Assembly (NCBI GenBank): GCA_020205615.1
Contig: CM035153.1
Location: 75,688,692 to 75,752,691 of the forward strand
Direction: 5' to 3'
Length of the DNA: 64,000 nt
Origin: Panax quinquefolius
Lineage: Eukaryota > Streptophyta > Magnoliopsida > Apiales > Araliaceae
Position numbers and translations under genes: made by a program. A model generated the notes under the pieces. That model did not search any database. It saw nothing but the letters and a program-made list of their open reading frames with translations, and had not been told where the DNA came from. Below, piece by piece: positions 48,047 to 59,665 of this stretch (its first letter is position 1; each line of letters begins with the position of its first letter).

Positions 48047-48062
48047 GGGCGCAGCTGCGCCC
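48047..48062. other. 16-bp palindrome GGGCGCAGCTGCGCCC in R6 3' LTR
   Basis: Perfect palindrome inside a block with further degenerate repeats (GGGCACAGTGCAGCTATGCCC, GGGCAGCTGCACCCC near 48073-48115). The right LTR has a decayed form at 57003-57018. Confidence 0.93.
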
Positions 48063-48730
48063 ATTTAAGCCTTGGGCACAGTGCAGCTATGCCCTAGAGG
48101 GCAGCTGCACCCCAAATAACTAGGGCACATCATAGTTGTGCCAGTTAGTAGAATCGTGACTCTGTAGTTCACTGTTCTGGCGATTTTTGAACATTTTCTC
48201 CTTCTAATCTTCATAACTTGAGTTATACATATCCAAATTAGTCCATTTTCAATTCTATAGATTCGTAATTCATAGAAATACAACATACTAGAATTACTCA
48301 CTAGCCTAAATCTTGATCCAAAACTCATGTTCATACTAAACTTTCATGTTTTAACATGTTTACCGAATTCATTCACTACAAATTCGTTTCTTAACTAAAT
48401 TGATTCATTCAACTTGCGTTCTTTTCATTTCTTATCGTATTAACATATTCTAGACTCAATTTACAGTTTAGTTGACAAACTAACTACCAATATTTTGTAC
48501 TTTCACAAGTCATATACATAACCATATACATTGTAAACGATTTTCTTTCTTTTTGAACGTAATTAGCACACTAATTCTTTTTCTAGATGCTAATTCTGAC
48601 ATCACAATTTCACACAAACTCACTAATTCAGTTTGTATAACTACAATTCATCAAACATGCACTTTACAGAAAATTTTAAAAGTGAAGAACATGAACTCTT
48701 TTTATAAACATACAACTCAAGGTTGAGAGA

Positions 48731-48850
48731 TTATACCTTCAATTGCTTGGAGATAATCCTTGATAGAAGATGAAGATTTCCTTTGAATCACAAAACTCTT
48801 TCTCTCCTTTCTCAAGCTCTCTCTCTCTCTCAAACTTTCTCTATAAACTC
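48731..48850 (-). promoter_or_regulatory. R6 3' LTR promoter and putative 5' splice site
   Basis: GAGTTTATAGAG (48850-48839), leader with CT/GA-rich runs, donor AATTGAAG|GTATAATC with GT at 48736-48735. The right LTR matches with GT at 57702-57701. Confidence 0.5.
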
Positions 48851-49493
48851 TCCCTTCTCTCTTTGGCCAAACCTTTTACATAACATCAAACCAACACTTC
48901 AAAACCCAAACGTCTAAAAAAACTGACGTTTTAATAATTATATAATGATATATCATTTATAAAAATTTAATATATTTTTTATTATTTAAAAGTCGAATTC
49001 AAATTCGAAAGTGTTTGGTAAATCCATTTAAACTACTTTAATTTATTTCAATAAATCATTTATACTATAGTTTATAATCCCATATTATTTATTTGGATTT
49101 CCATATCCAATATTAGTCAAATAAACTAATTACAACATATTAAATAAATTTCCCACTTAACTAATTACCACAAAATTATAATCTCATTATAATTTTACTT
49201 AATAAATTAACATATCTCTTTAACTACTAAATTAAATTAAAATAACATTCTAGCAAACTATATAATCCTTAACAACTCTCTAATTTAGTTATCAAGTTAA
49301 ATTAAAGTATTATCTCATAAATTTAAATCATCATTCTTTTATCTTAATTAAGTTAATTTCTAGAACACATGAATTATTTACTTACTAATAAATAATCCAA
49401 CAAATATCTACTAAACAACAAACACATCAATTAAAAATATTTATTTAAATCAATAAATATTTGAAATTACAAATAAAATTCTGGATTGTTACA

Positions 49494-49511
49494 TCCTTTC
49501 CACCTCATAAG
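49494..49511 (-). other. R6 polypurine tract
   Basis: Minus strand TATGAGGTGGAAAGGA directly before TGTAACAATCC. Confidence 0.6.
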
Positions 49512-50160
49512 GATTCCACCCTCGGAATCACCGAAACCCTACCTTACTTAGGTTTTCATCAAATCTCTTCGTTGAATAACTTCAACACAATACCTTAATA
49601 TAGATTTTATATTTTATGTTCCTCATAGCATTTACTTAGACTTAACTATATTTGAGTATCACATATTCTTTAACCCGTTCATTATCTTTCTCTAAGGATC
49701 ATTATCATGTACTAGATTCTCAAACTCTCGGGACATTACATTCATCCTTTCTTCTACGAATTTTGTCCTCAAAATTTTATTTATTACTCTTCATTCATTC
49801 AATCTATCAAAATAGATTTTACATTAATACTTTATTCATTCATTGGGTTCTATAACCACTTTCTTTCCACAAAGATCTTTCTACAATTATTAAACTTTTC
49901 TATTAAAAGTTTTAAATTATTCTTTGATAACTCATCTCCTTCTTATTTCAAAATTTCTTTTCTCACTTATTTAATATATTCATCATCTAGTGTCGCATTC
50001 TACGACTTACTTCTTTCTAAGGAATATAATCCTTACCACATTTGCCTTTTAGAATAGCAAGAATCTTCTACAATTGCTCAATAATTGGGAAGCTGTATGA
50101 ATAACATAGGAATTTAAAAGATTCCAAATCATGCTGAGGGGTCACAAGACCTTGAAGTAC

Positions 50161-50530
50161 GTCCACGGTTATAAGTATTTCTTTCAACTTAAACCTTAAC
50201 AATCATTAGACTATAGGGACTCCCGTACTTAGGGTGTTAAGCCCTTCGTACGATGTATTGTGCACAAACATCTAAACGAATCGCGAAAAAATAATTCGCC
50301 CATAATAGGGTTATTTTTCTCAGTTTTTAGAGATGTAACTAAGGGTTACATGACCACAAACAATGTCCACGGTTACAAGTAATCTTTCAACTTTAACCTA
50401 AACAGTAATACTGTAGGTACTCCCCGTACTTAAGGTGATCAGCCCTTCATACCATGTATTGTGCACAAACATCTAAATGCATTGCGTAAAATAACTCCTA
50501 TATAATAGGGTTGTTCACCTCAACTTTTCA
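50161..50530. repeat. Tandem pair, unit about 202 bp, in R6 internal region
   Basis: GTCCACGGTTA at 50161 and 50365; TGTATTGTGCACAAACATCT at 50254 and 50455. Diverged by about a fifth by eye. Confidence 0.85.
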
Positions 50531-50610
50531 ACACCTGAATCCGCACCAAAACAATTTGATTTGGCAGAACTTTTCAAGAAATGGTTGAACTACATAAACA
50601 TCTTTCGATA

Positions 50611-50708
50611 TTTGTCTAGCTGAATCAAATAGCATAGACTTCTAACAACAACTCGAACATTTGTCTAGCTGAATCAAATAGCATAGACTTCTAACAACAA
50701 CTTGAACA
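50611..50708. repeat. Tandem pair, unit 49 bp, in R6 internal region
   Basis: TTTGTCTAGCTGAATCAAAT at 50611 and again at 50660, nearly identical for 49 bp; a third partial copy lies near 50998. Confidence 0.93.
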
Positions 50709-52674
50709 TCAATCGAAATAGTTTTCTCCAATTCATATGGCATATCTTTCTTAGTTTAAAGAAAACCAAAAATTCTTTTATGATGACATGATACCGTACT
50801 ATCTCGATAGTACGTTGAGGATTCAGTCATTATATAAATTTATCATGCTACATCATACCATAGTGGGTTGAAAATCTTATGATCACTTCCAACACCAGGT
50901 TCAATTGCATTGATGACCTCCTCGTTTGTCAAATCAGCATCATATTTAGTGATGCCTTAATGACTACAAAAAAAAAATCGATATTTTTGAATCATTTTTG
51001 TCTAGCTGAAACAATTAGCATAGACATACAAATAACGATATTATTTTTAAAACTCATTGGTTTCATCGTTTGATCCAATGTTTTTCAAGAAAAATAAAAA
51101 TGTAAACATCAGCACGAAGTCAATTAATTTCAAAAATCTAGCAAAGCTAGAAGATTTGGAATATCTAATTTTCTCCATCAATTTTAATTTTTACTTCATT
51201 ACCTCATTACTGACTAATTCTTTTTATTTTTAGCACCACCAATGCTCTTATACTAAATATTCTTGTATTTCAACTTACAATCTTCCTATACCCCAAGTAT
51301 AGTTCATCAAACTTACTACACATTGGAAGTTTAGGAACTTGACAGAATAATATGAGTTTAAGAACTTATCCTAGTCAGACCATAGGCGTCCATTCGCTGA
51401 GGGGTTCAAAACATACCACATTATTATGAGTCACGAACTTACCATATGCCTTAGTTTTACGAATCGCACCTAATCCTAATAATATCTGACTAATCTTAAT
51501 AGTTTCTCACTATCAAATATACACATGAGAAAAGAATCACCTTTTTGCCACATATACATTAATAGCGCGACAACAACATTCCAATGATTATCAATGTGAT
51601 AAACTGAGTGCAAGCACAAACCCCTCACTCATACAAAGGTTTGTACAATTCAGCCATCACATGAGTCCTCAATTGAAATCCCACATAACTCTATCTTGCT
51701 TATAACTTATTCTTAACTTGCCCTTAACTTGCTCAATACGAATTCCTCGTATCACATTATCTATAACTCCTCTTGAGTTTATCCCGTACTATATCATAGT
51801 ACATTATCATCATAGCATCAAGCTATAATTATTCAAAGATTACAGACCATCTTTCTTTTATAACTTAAATAGATCACGTCGTGATCTTATTCTATAATCA
51901 TCTCCTTTATAATTCTTTTCTTAACTCGTGATCGTTTTGTTTTACGATCCTCTTTCTTTCCTTTTTTCATCATTTACGTTATCATTTATGATTTTAATCT
52001 TACAAACTTTGTCTATTCATCATTATTCGTTATCTTGGCTATTAGAGTGAGGTAACTCCCATTTCTTATCTTTATATCTCTTCAAGGTTCTTCTTTGAAT
52101 TTCTTGTTTATATAACAATTCTTCCTTTAAGAATTTCTAACTTCATTTATATTACTCAACATTTCATTCGAGTTCCACATTTTCATCATACGTATCCATT
52201 TTCTATATTTGGTACACATCGAGTCTCTAACAATTTTAATATGGTATGCTGAGTTATTTCCCACAAACAACCAACAAACTAGGTTTCGAGTTACTAGTTT
52301 GTATATACCTCCGCTCTATGAATGAATTGTTTAGCTCGGATACCATACATCAACTATTAAAGAGTACGATTGTACAATACTTAAATATAACTTTTTATTC
52401 TTAATTTCGTTATCATTCTCTTCTTATAGACATTGTCTATTTATTATCACCATACATCCTTATTATTGGAGTAGGGTAACCCCACATTCTAATTTCTTAT
52501 AACCCTGTGAGATTCTTATTTGAATCCTTTCATACATGTTTTAATCCCTTCTTTATAAATTTCTTAAATTACTTCTTATTGTTCAAACTCTATTTGAGCT
52601 TATTGTTTCATTATCTTCACCTCTCTTCTCTAAGGTTATAGCCTAAGGTACTCTTACCTAAGGTTTCAAACCTA

Positions 52675-52691
52675 TCAGCTTTGATACCAAC
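52675..52691 (-). other. R6 primer-binding site
   Basis: Minus strand GTTGGTATCAAAGCTGA beside the LTR start; one change from the common plant PBS TGGTATCAGAGC. Confidence 0.88.
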
Positions 52692-54277
52692 TGTAACGAC
52701 CCCAAAATTCATACAATTAAATTATCGACTTCGGTCGTTAATAACACGTCCAACTTCTGATTTTACATCATTATTTGATGCTAAACTTAATAAAATAAGG
52801 AATAATTTAAACTTTTCTATCTTATTACTTTAATTCCCTAAATCAAAACCATTATCATCTATATATTTTTGAATCAAGTTATTTTATGATTTGCTTCATC
52901 AAAGTTATTATATAGAATCATACATTTTAATCCGATAACATTTAGATATCAGATAACTCAAACTTGACAGTTTATCATTACATAATCATTGTAACTTATC
53001 AAGTATATTTCTCAAAACCTTTATCTTTACCCCTTTAAACCATACTTAGCTTATTACTCACCTTATCAAAGTTAATAAATAAAACTTACATCCAGGTTCA
53101 ATACCCTTTCATAAAACAAAATAAACTTAAACTTTATAACTCAACATCTATTAAACATCATACATTATTCGGCACCCAAAACATGGTTCAATTAATAATA
53201 ATTCAGCCAAAGTGTATAAATCTTCAAGTATCACATCTAATTCATGTCTTTTAAATAGCACATAAATTTACCTTGAATCTTTAACCTGCAAAAGTGGTTA
53301 TTTACAAGGTTGAGCTCAACAGCCCAGCAAAATCTAACAGTTTTCATGCATCACATAGCGCATAATAACATGCTCAACATATATCTCATAAACATTGGAC
53401 TAATATAACATACATGCTACAGTTCATATAACAAGTATAAAGATTGAGTTCCTTACTCAATCAAAATGCTTTACTCAATCAAAATAGTCATATGTTGACT
53501 TTAACATTTCATACTTTCAACATATATATAACACATCATGCTCTTTGCAATAAAGATTTAAAATAGTTAATCATCAAGTTCACATAGCAAATAGGAACTG
53601 AAAAACTTGCCTCGATCGTTGTTTACCAATAAAAGTTTAACATCTTACAGTTATCTGCACTTCAGGTGTAAGACCCCAACTTTTATGAATAAAGATGAAT
53701 TTTCTATAATTATCATTTGTGAATTGGTCGGGGAATATTCATTTTAACAGGGAATATTAGTACGACGGTACAATCATTGGTGGACCCCACAACGAAATTA
53801 TTATCGGATTGAGAAAACGACAAAAAATATTTTATAAAAATAACGGCGAAAGTTTTATCGTTAACTGTTGAAACACCCGGTGTTAAAAGTACAGGAATAC
53901 GCGTGGTTGCATAGTAACACACGGTATTGATTATTGATGCTTACGTGAGAAGTCACTCAGTTTTGTTCAATTATTGCTTCAGTAATTGTTGCATAGTATC
54001 TCACATTAATTGATTCAATTTTTGTCGATATTTTATATATTATTAAATCAATAATTGAGACGACGAAGTTATTAATATTATTATTTTCAATATTAACGAT
54101 GTCTAGAAGTTCTGCCAAGGAGAGGTTTGGTCACCAAATTGCGCGCCAATAGGGAGAAATCCTTATTGGAAAGCCCCCTCTTTCCTGGGAACGACCTGGT
54201 CGATTAATAGGGTGAATTATAATAATGATGATCAAGTTTTTTTTTATTAGTATTATTAATGTAATAAAATAGAAAAG

Positions 54278-54600
54278 CTTTTTATATACAACAGAATACT
54301 TTTATAAAGTTATTCGTTTTATTAGACTATAAATAGAATATATTATATTCTATTATGCATAGTGTTTTGCATAGTAAAATCTTTTTATATAAAACAAAAT
54401 ACTTTTATAAAGTTATTCGCTTTATTAGACTATAAATAGAATATATTATATTTTATTATGCATAGTGTTTTGCATAGTGCTCGCATAATGTTTTGCATAG
54501 TAAAATCTTTTTATATAAAATAGAATACTTTTATAAAGTTATTCATTTTATTAGATTATAAATAGAATATATTATATTTTATTTAAAATATTTTGTTTTA
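54278..54600. repeat. Minisatellite with TATA-like boxes in R7b U3
   Basis: Three units beginning CTTTTTATAT at 54278, 54381 and 54507 (spacing 103 and 126; the second unit has an extra 23-bp GCATAGT-containing duplication). Each unit contains ATAAATAGAATATATT. Confidence 0.92.
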
Positions 54601-54690
54601 TTAGAATATTTTATAGTAAACCAATCTGACCGCTCATATAAAAGTAAATCAATCTGACCGTTCAGAATTAGTTACTATTCATCCATTCTC

Positions 54691-54824
54691 CTATAAATAG
54701 AAGCTCATTCCTTCATTATTTCTTACGAATTCACCGAAACTCTAGAGAGAAAACTATAGAGAGAAAGAAGAAAAGTATTCGCTACTTCACTACTCCTATA
54801 TCCAAATTTGTTTCTAAGGTAAGG
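54691..54824 (+). promoter_or_regulatory. R7b promoter and putative 5' splice site
   Basis: CTATAAATAG at 54691, leader with GAGAGAAA runs, donor TTTCTAAG|GTAAGGGTG, GT at 54819. R7a (59231, minus) and R7c (63048) have the same GTAAGGG. Confidence 0.6.
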
Positions 54825-55510
54825 GTGTTATTTCTTTCAGTATTCATGAAGAGAACTTCATTATTTCATTTTTTATTCTGTTGGAATAACTCAGATAATG
54901 CTGGCTACCCTATACATGGTGAAATTCTTACATTGTTCCATTCTTTATCATTATGTTGGAATAACTCGCCTATGCAAAGCACCGCATACATGGTGAAATT
55001 CTTCATTATTCCATTCTTTATTATTCATTTGGAACATCCTGCATGCAAGCGCTTCGCATGACTTCGTTCCGTTATTTATTATTCTTTGGAACATCCCGCT
55101 TGGTGCGAATTTCACCCGATTACGTTATTTATTTATTATTCGCTGAATATCATGTCAGCATTTACGTGACGACCGTTCCATTATTTATTATTCTGTTGGA
55201 ATAACCTATCTGTGCGGTCTATCTCATGCCTGGTGATTTCTTTTCTTATTCCATTTTTTATTATACTCAGTTGGTTAAAGTTTTAACTTCCATATTCCAT
55301 GAAATTAGTGGAATATCCTTGATATTCAAGCTTCATCCAAAGATCTTTCATGGAAATATTCTTCTGAGCATTCTTGAATTTTACTCTACAAAGAAGTATC
55401 ATGTTGACAATTTGGACATTATTAGTTCCTGGATAAATTAATTCTTGAACTTGTTTTATTGAATTCTTATATCATTGTCATCATCCTCATGTTTATATTA
55501 TGTTGAAAGT

Positions 55511-55752
55511 CATCTGTGGCCTGTTGTGCATAGATGGACTTGGTATGATTATGACTAGGGATTAATCGGTATAATGATGATCGTAATGTTACAAATGATG
55601 TGGTAAAATTCCTCATTGGCCCGTAGTGCATTGATGGACAGTTGTTGGCATGATCATGACCATTGATGAATACACGAATATCCTTGCCCCGTAGTGCATG
55701 GATAATTTATGGTTGTGATACTAATTAATATCCTTGGCCTTAGTGCAGGGAT
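55511..55752 (+). other. Four hairpins with conserved loop CCCGTAGTG-like
   Basis: Units at 55511-55536, 55613-55634, 55680-55703 and 55730-55752. Each has an arm ending in TTG or GTG, a loop of the type GCCCGTAGTG, and a complementary arm starting CA. Stem bases differ between units but remain largely paired. Confidence 0.8.
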
Positions 55753-55977
55753 GATGTGGATTATTTATTGTCGAGTCCCTATGATAAAAGTGATGAAAAA
55801 CCTTTTAAATCATAAAAGATAGTAGATTTTATTCTCTACTTGACTCTTTTAATGGATTGCTTGTTCTGCTGCAGTTAAACTTGATGTTTGTTATATTATA
55901 TCAGTTTAACACTGTTGAAGGCTAATGATAATTTATTCTACATTATCTTAGTCATAATATTTCTTACTGGGCTAGTT

Positions 55978-56009
55978 GAGCTTACCCTTTCTTTCACCGT
56001 TTTCTTCAG
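55978..56009 (+). promoter_or_regulatory. R7b putative branch point and 3' splice site
   Basis: GAGCTTACCC (CTTAC branch-type), pyrimidine-rich TTTCTTTCACCGTTTTCTTCAG|AAAATG, intron end at 56009. Confidence 0.55.
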
Positions 56010-58503
56010 AAAATGAGAACGTGGCGGACTAGTTGGGAACGGAGTGACAGTCCAAATAATAGCATTAGTAGTCCTCACTATTCTATTAAATAGCGCGATA
56101 ATAAATGTAATGAGGACTCAATTGAGTGTGGATATTGTCTAGATGACAATATTTGTATTAAAACTCACAGCATATGTTTTGTCGTATTTTACACGACTGT
56201 TATATAATTAAGTTGTATTTAAATTTTGTACCATGTATTTGGCGACTCAAGATAGGTGATATATACCTATTTTGGGGGCGTCACATCAGGTGCCCTACAT
56301 AATTATATAATCATTCACATTAACTATTAGTCACATAGCAATGCATAGTAGTTATAATGTAAACTTTACTCTATATCTGATAACCCTTCCTATCATCAAT
56401 ACACAATATTCAATTTAATTGTGTTAACTTTTGTCTTACATCTCACTGTATTACTTCTTAGGTCATACTTGAATTTCATTCAATTGTTTAAGTTTTGATA
56501 TGACTACTTATTGGTTTTATATTAACCCCATTCCATATCTTATAATATTTATTTCATTTGACTTAAAACACTTTTCACGTTCATTAACACTTGTCACGGC
56601 GTTTTTACATTCATTCGTCACACGCCCGATTTTTCTCTCTTGTGTATGCTTAGTATGCTTATACAACTTATCTAATACATTATTTATTAATGTTAAGCAT
56701 CATTATGTTTACTAAAATTCATGTTTTATAACTTAGAACAACATCTTTTATCATCAGAAGCACTACATTTGCATACGTCCATGCCCGACGCCCTCCGATT
56801 ATCCCCAAAAACACAACAGTCCTAAAGATGGAAATTTTTACCCCTATTCCCAACCTCAAATTGAAAAACCTAAATATAAAAGGTTGTAGGTCTATTCTTC
56901 CTTGTTCCGGATCATCTTGAATCGTCTCAATCTGAGTTCGTATGAAAATGTTATGCCTATTCTACTAAAATAGGTCAAAACAGTCACACCTGACACACTT
57001 TGGGTGTAGTTGCGCCCAATAAAGCCTTGGGCATAGCGTAACTGCGCCCTAGAGGGCAGCTGTACCCTAAATGACTTAGGGCACAATGTAGTTGCGCCAG
57101 TTAGCAGAATCGGGACTCTGTCGTTCACTGTTCTCGCGATTTTTGAACCTTTTGTCCTTCTAATCTTCATAACTTAAGTTATACATATCCAAATTAGTCC
57201 GTTTTTGATTCTATTGATTCTTAATTCATAGAACTACAACATACTAGAATTATAATGATTTACAGAAACACTATATAGCCTAAATCTTGATCCAAAACTC
57301 ATGTTCCTACTAAACTTTTATGTTTTAACATGTTTAGCGAATTCATTCACTACGAATTCATTTCTTAACCAAATTGATTCATTCAACTTGCGTTCTTTTT
57401 GTTTCTTATCATATTAACATATTCTAGACTCAATTTATAGTTTAGTTGACAAACTAACTACCAATTATTTTTACTTTCACAAGCCATATACATAACCATA
57501 TACATTGTAAACGATTTTTTTTCTTTTTGAACGTAATTACCACACTAATTCTTTGTCTAGATGCTAATTCTAACATCACAATTTCACAAAAATTCACTAA
57601 TTTAGTTTGTATAACTATAATTCATCAAACATGCAATTTATTTGAAAATGAAGAACATGAACTCTTTTTATAAACATACAACTCAAGGTTTAGAGGTTAT
57701 ACCTTCAATTGCTTGGAGATAATCCTTGATATAAGATGAAGATTTCCTTTGAAATCACAAAACCCTTTCTCTCCTTTCTCTGTAAACTCTCCCTTCTCTC
57801 TTTAGCCAAACCTTTTACGTAACATCAAACCATTGCTCCAAAACCTAAACGTCTAAAAAACTGACGTTTTAATAATTATAATAATGATATATCATTTATA
57901 AAAATTTAACATAATTTATTTATATTTTTTTTATTATTTAAAAATTAAATTCAAATTCAAAAGCCATTAGGCTTTGTTTGGCAAAGCACTTTTAAAATAA
58001 AGACTTAATACTTTTAAGCCTTGTTTGGTAAATCCATTTAAACTACTTCAATTTATTTCAATAAATCATCTATACTATAGTTTATAATCACATATTATTT
58101 ATTTGGATTTCCATATCCAATCTTAGTTAAATAAACTAATTACAACATATTAAATAAATTTTCCACTTAACCGGTTACTACAAAATTATAATCTCATTGT
58201 AATTTTATTCAATAAATTAACATATCACTTTAATTACTAAATTAAATTAAAACAACATTCTAGCAAATTTTATAATCCTTAACAACTCTCTAATTTAGTT
58301 ATTAAGTTAAATTAGAGTATTATCTCATAAATTTAATTCATCACTCTTTTATCTTAATTAAGTTAATTTCTATAACACATGAATTATTTACTTACTAATA
58401 AATAATACAACAAATATCTACTAAACAACAAACACATCAATTAAAAATATTTATTTAATTCAATAAATATTTGAAATTACAAATAAAATTCTGGATTGTT
58501 ACA

Positions 58504-59640
58504 TATATTCATTAGTATCAGGTCCATGAATTATCCATGCACTACGAGCCAAGGATATTCGTGTAATCACCAATGGTCATGATCATGCCAACAACTGTCC
58601 ATCAATGCACTATGGCCAATGAGGACTTTTATCATTTGTAATATTACAGGTCATGATTATACCGAATGATCCTAGTCATAATCACACCAATCAACAGTCC
58701 ATTTATGCACTACGGGAGAAAGATGACTTTTACCACATCATAATCATAAGGATGATGACAATGATATAATAATTCAATTAAAAGAAAGCAAAGGATAAAT
58801 TTTTAAAGATTTATAATTTAATTTATCCAAAATTCAATAATGTCTAAATTGTCAACATGATACTTCTTTGTGGAGTAAAATTCAAGAATAATATTGTATC
58901 AAAAATGATTTGGACAAAAAAAAAATAATTTTTGTCATGAATAGACCCCGGGTGAATAGTACTCAAGTGAATAATACCCCGTGAATAGTACTCTGACATG
59001 AAAAAGTTAAAACTTATCAAGAATGTTCAAAATAATATTTCCATGAAAAGATACTGGATGAAACGCAAATTTCAAGGATATTCTACTAATTTCATGGAGT
59101 ATAGAAGCCAAAACTTAACAATATGAGTATAGAATTCGGAATTTGAAATAAAATAATATTACTTACATACTACAGAGTATGGAAGAAAATATTATTTCTT
59201 ACGAGTATTGAACAAAAATAATATCCCTTACCTTAAAAAGGAGAATATTCCAACTAGTATAGCGGGGATATTCTTAAAGAAAACGTTCACTATTTTCTAC
59301 ACTCAAAGCTTCCTAAAACTCGAAAGAAATACGCTCAATATTATAGAAGAAGAATTCTCTGATCTGGTGTGATTTTCAATCTGAAACTAAGCATTCTATT
59401 TATAGGAGAATGGAAGGATACTATTTGAAAATTAAAATCATGGACGCACGGGGAATCATTCACGCTTTCGTCTGATTTTTTTTGAAATTCACTATCTAGT
59501 CACTATACAAACATTATGCAGACAATATGCAAACATTATGCATAATAAAATATAATATATTCTATTTTTCATTAAAAAAAAACAAAACTTATTTTATATA
59601 TAATAATTATTATTATTATTATTATTCCCACTCGTGACAA
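58504..59640 (-). mobile_element. R7a: 3' LTR, right part
   Basis: Homologous (minus) to R7b. Hairpins at 58533-58556, 58602-58622 and 58701-58724 (last one decayed), donor AAG|GTAAGGG at 59231, TATA CTATAAATAG near 59405. Contains short repeats GTGAATAGTACTC (58949-58995). The LTR end TGTAAGACC is missing: near 59640 sequence passes into RT, so a deletion removed RNase H, IN, PPT and the LTR start. An (ATT)n run lies at 59607-59627. Confidence 0.85.
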
Positions 59641-59665
59641 TCATCAGACTCCTCTCCCCCCAATG

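Larger units (their letters stand above)
46360..49493 (-). mobile_element. R6 3' LTR
   Basis: 3134 bp. Minus strand: AT-rich U3 (49493 to about 48940), CT-rich leader region (48780-48870), TATA-like TTTATAG near 48845, donor at 48736, GC block 48047-48115, acceptor at 46956. Confidence 0.93.
49512..52670 (-). other. R6 internal region, noncoding
   Basis: About 3.2 kb without any ORF resembling gag, protease, RT or integrase on either strand; the longest open stretch is 64 codons. It holds tandem pairs of about 202 bp (50161-50530) and 49 bp (50611-50708). Confidence 0.8.
53667..56285 (+). mobile_element. R7b: solo LTR, plus orientation
   Basis: 2619 bp, TGTAAGACCCC...GGGGGCGTCACA, flanked by TCAGG at 53662-53666 and 56286-56290, inserted in the R6 5' LTR. 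Plus-strand order: U3 with minisatellite (54278-54600), TATA CTATAAATAG (54691-54700), donor at 54819, four hairpins (55511-55752), acceptor at 56009, end. Confidence 0.95.
46360..58503 (-). mobile_element. R6: non-autonomous LTR element (LARD-like), with nested R7 solo LTR
   Basis: LTRs TGTAACGACCCC...GGATTGTTACA at 46360-49493 and 52692-58503, flanked by GATAT (46355-46359) and TATAT (58504-58508). The right LTR is adjoined on the minus strand by TTGGTATCAAAGC (initiator-Met PBS) and the left by a purine-rich tract, so it runs on the minus strand. The 3.2-kb internal region has no gag or pol. LTR and internal sizes fit large retrotransposon derivatives, which depend on partner elements for proteins. 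Confidence 0.88.
52692..58503 (-). mobile_element. R6 5' LTR, split by R7 solo LTR
   Basis: Minus strand. 3188 bp after removal of the nested R7 LTR and its duplicated TCAGG. Same signals as the 3' LTR: donor at 57702, acceptor at 53286, GC block near 57000-57105. Confidence 0.92.
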
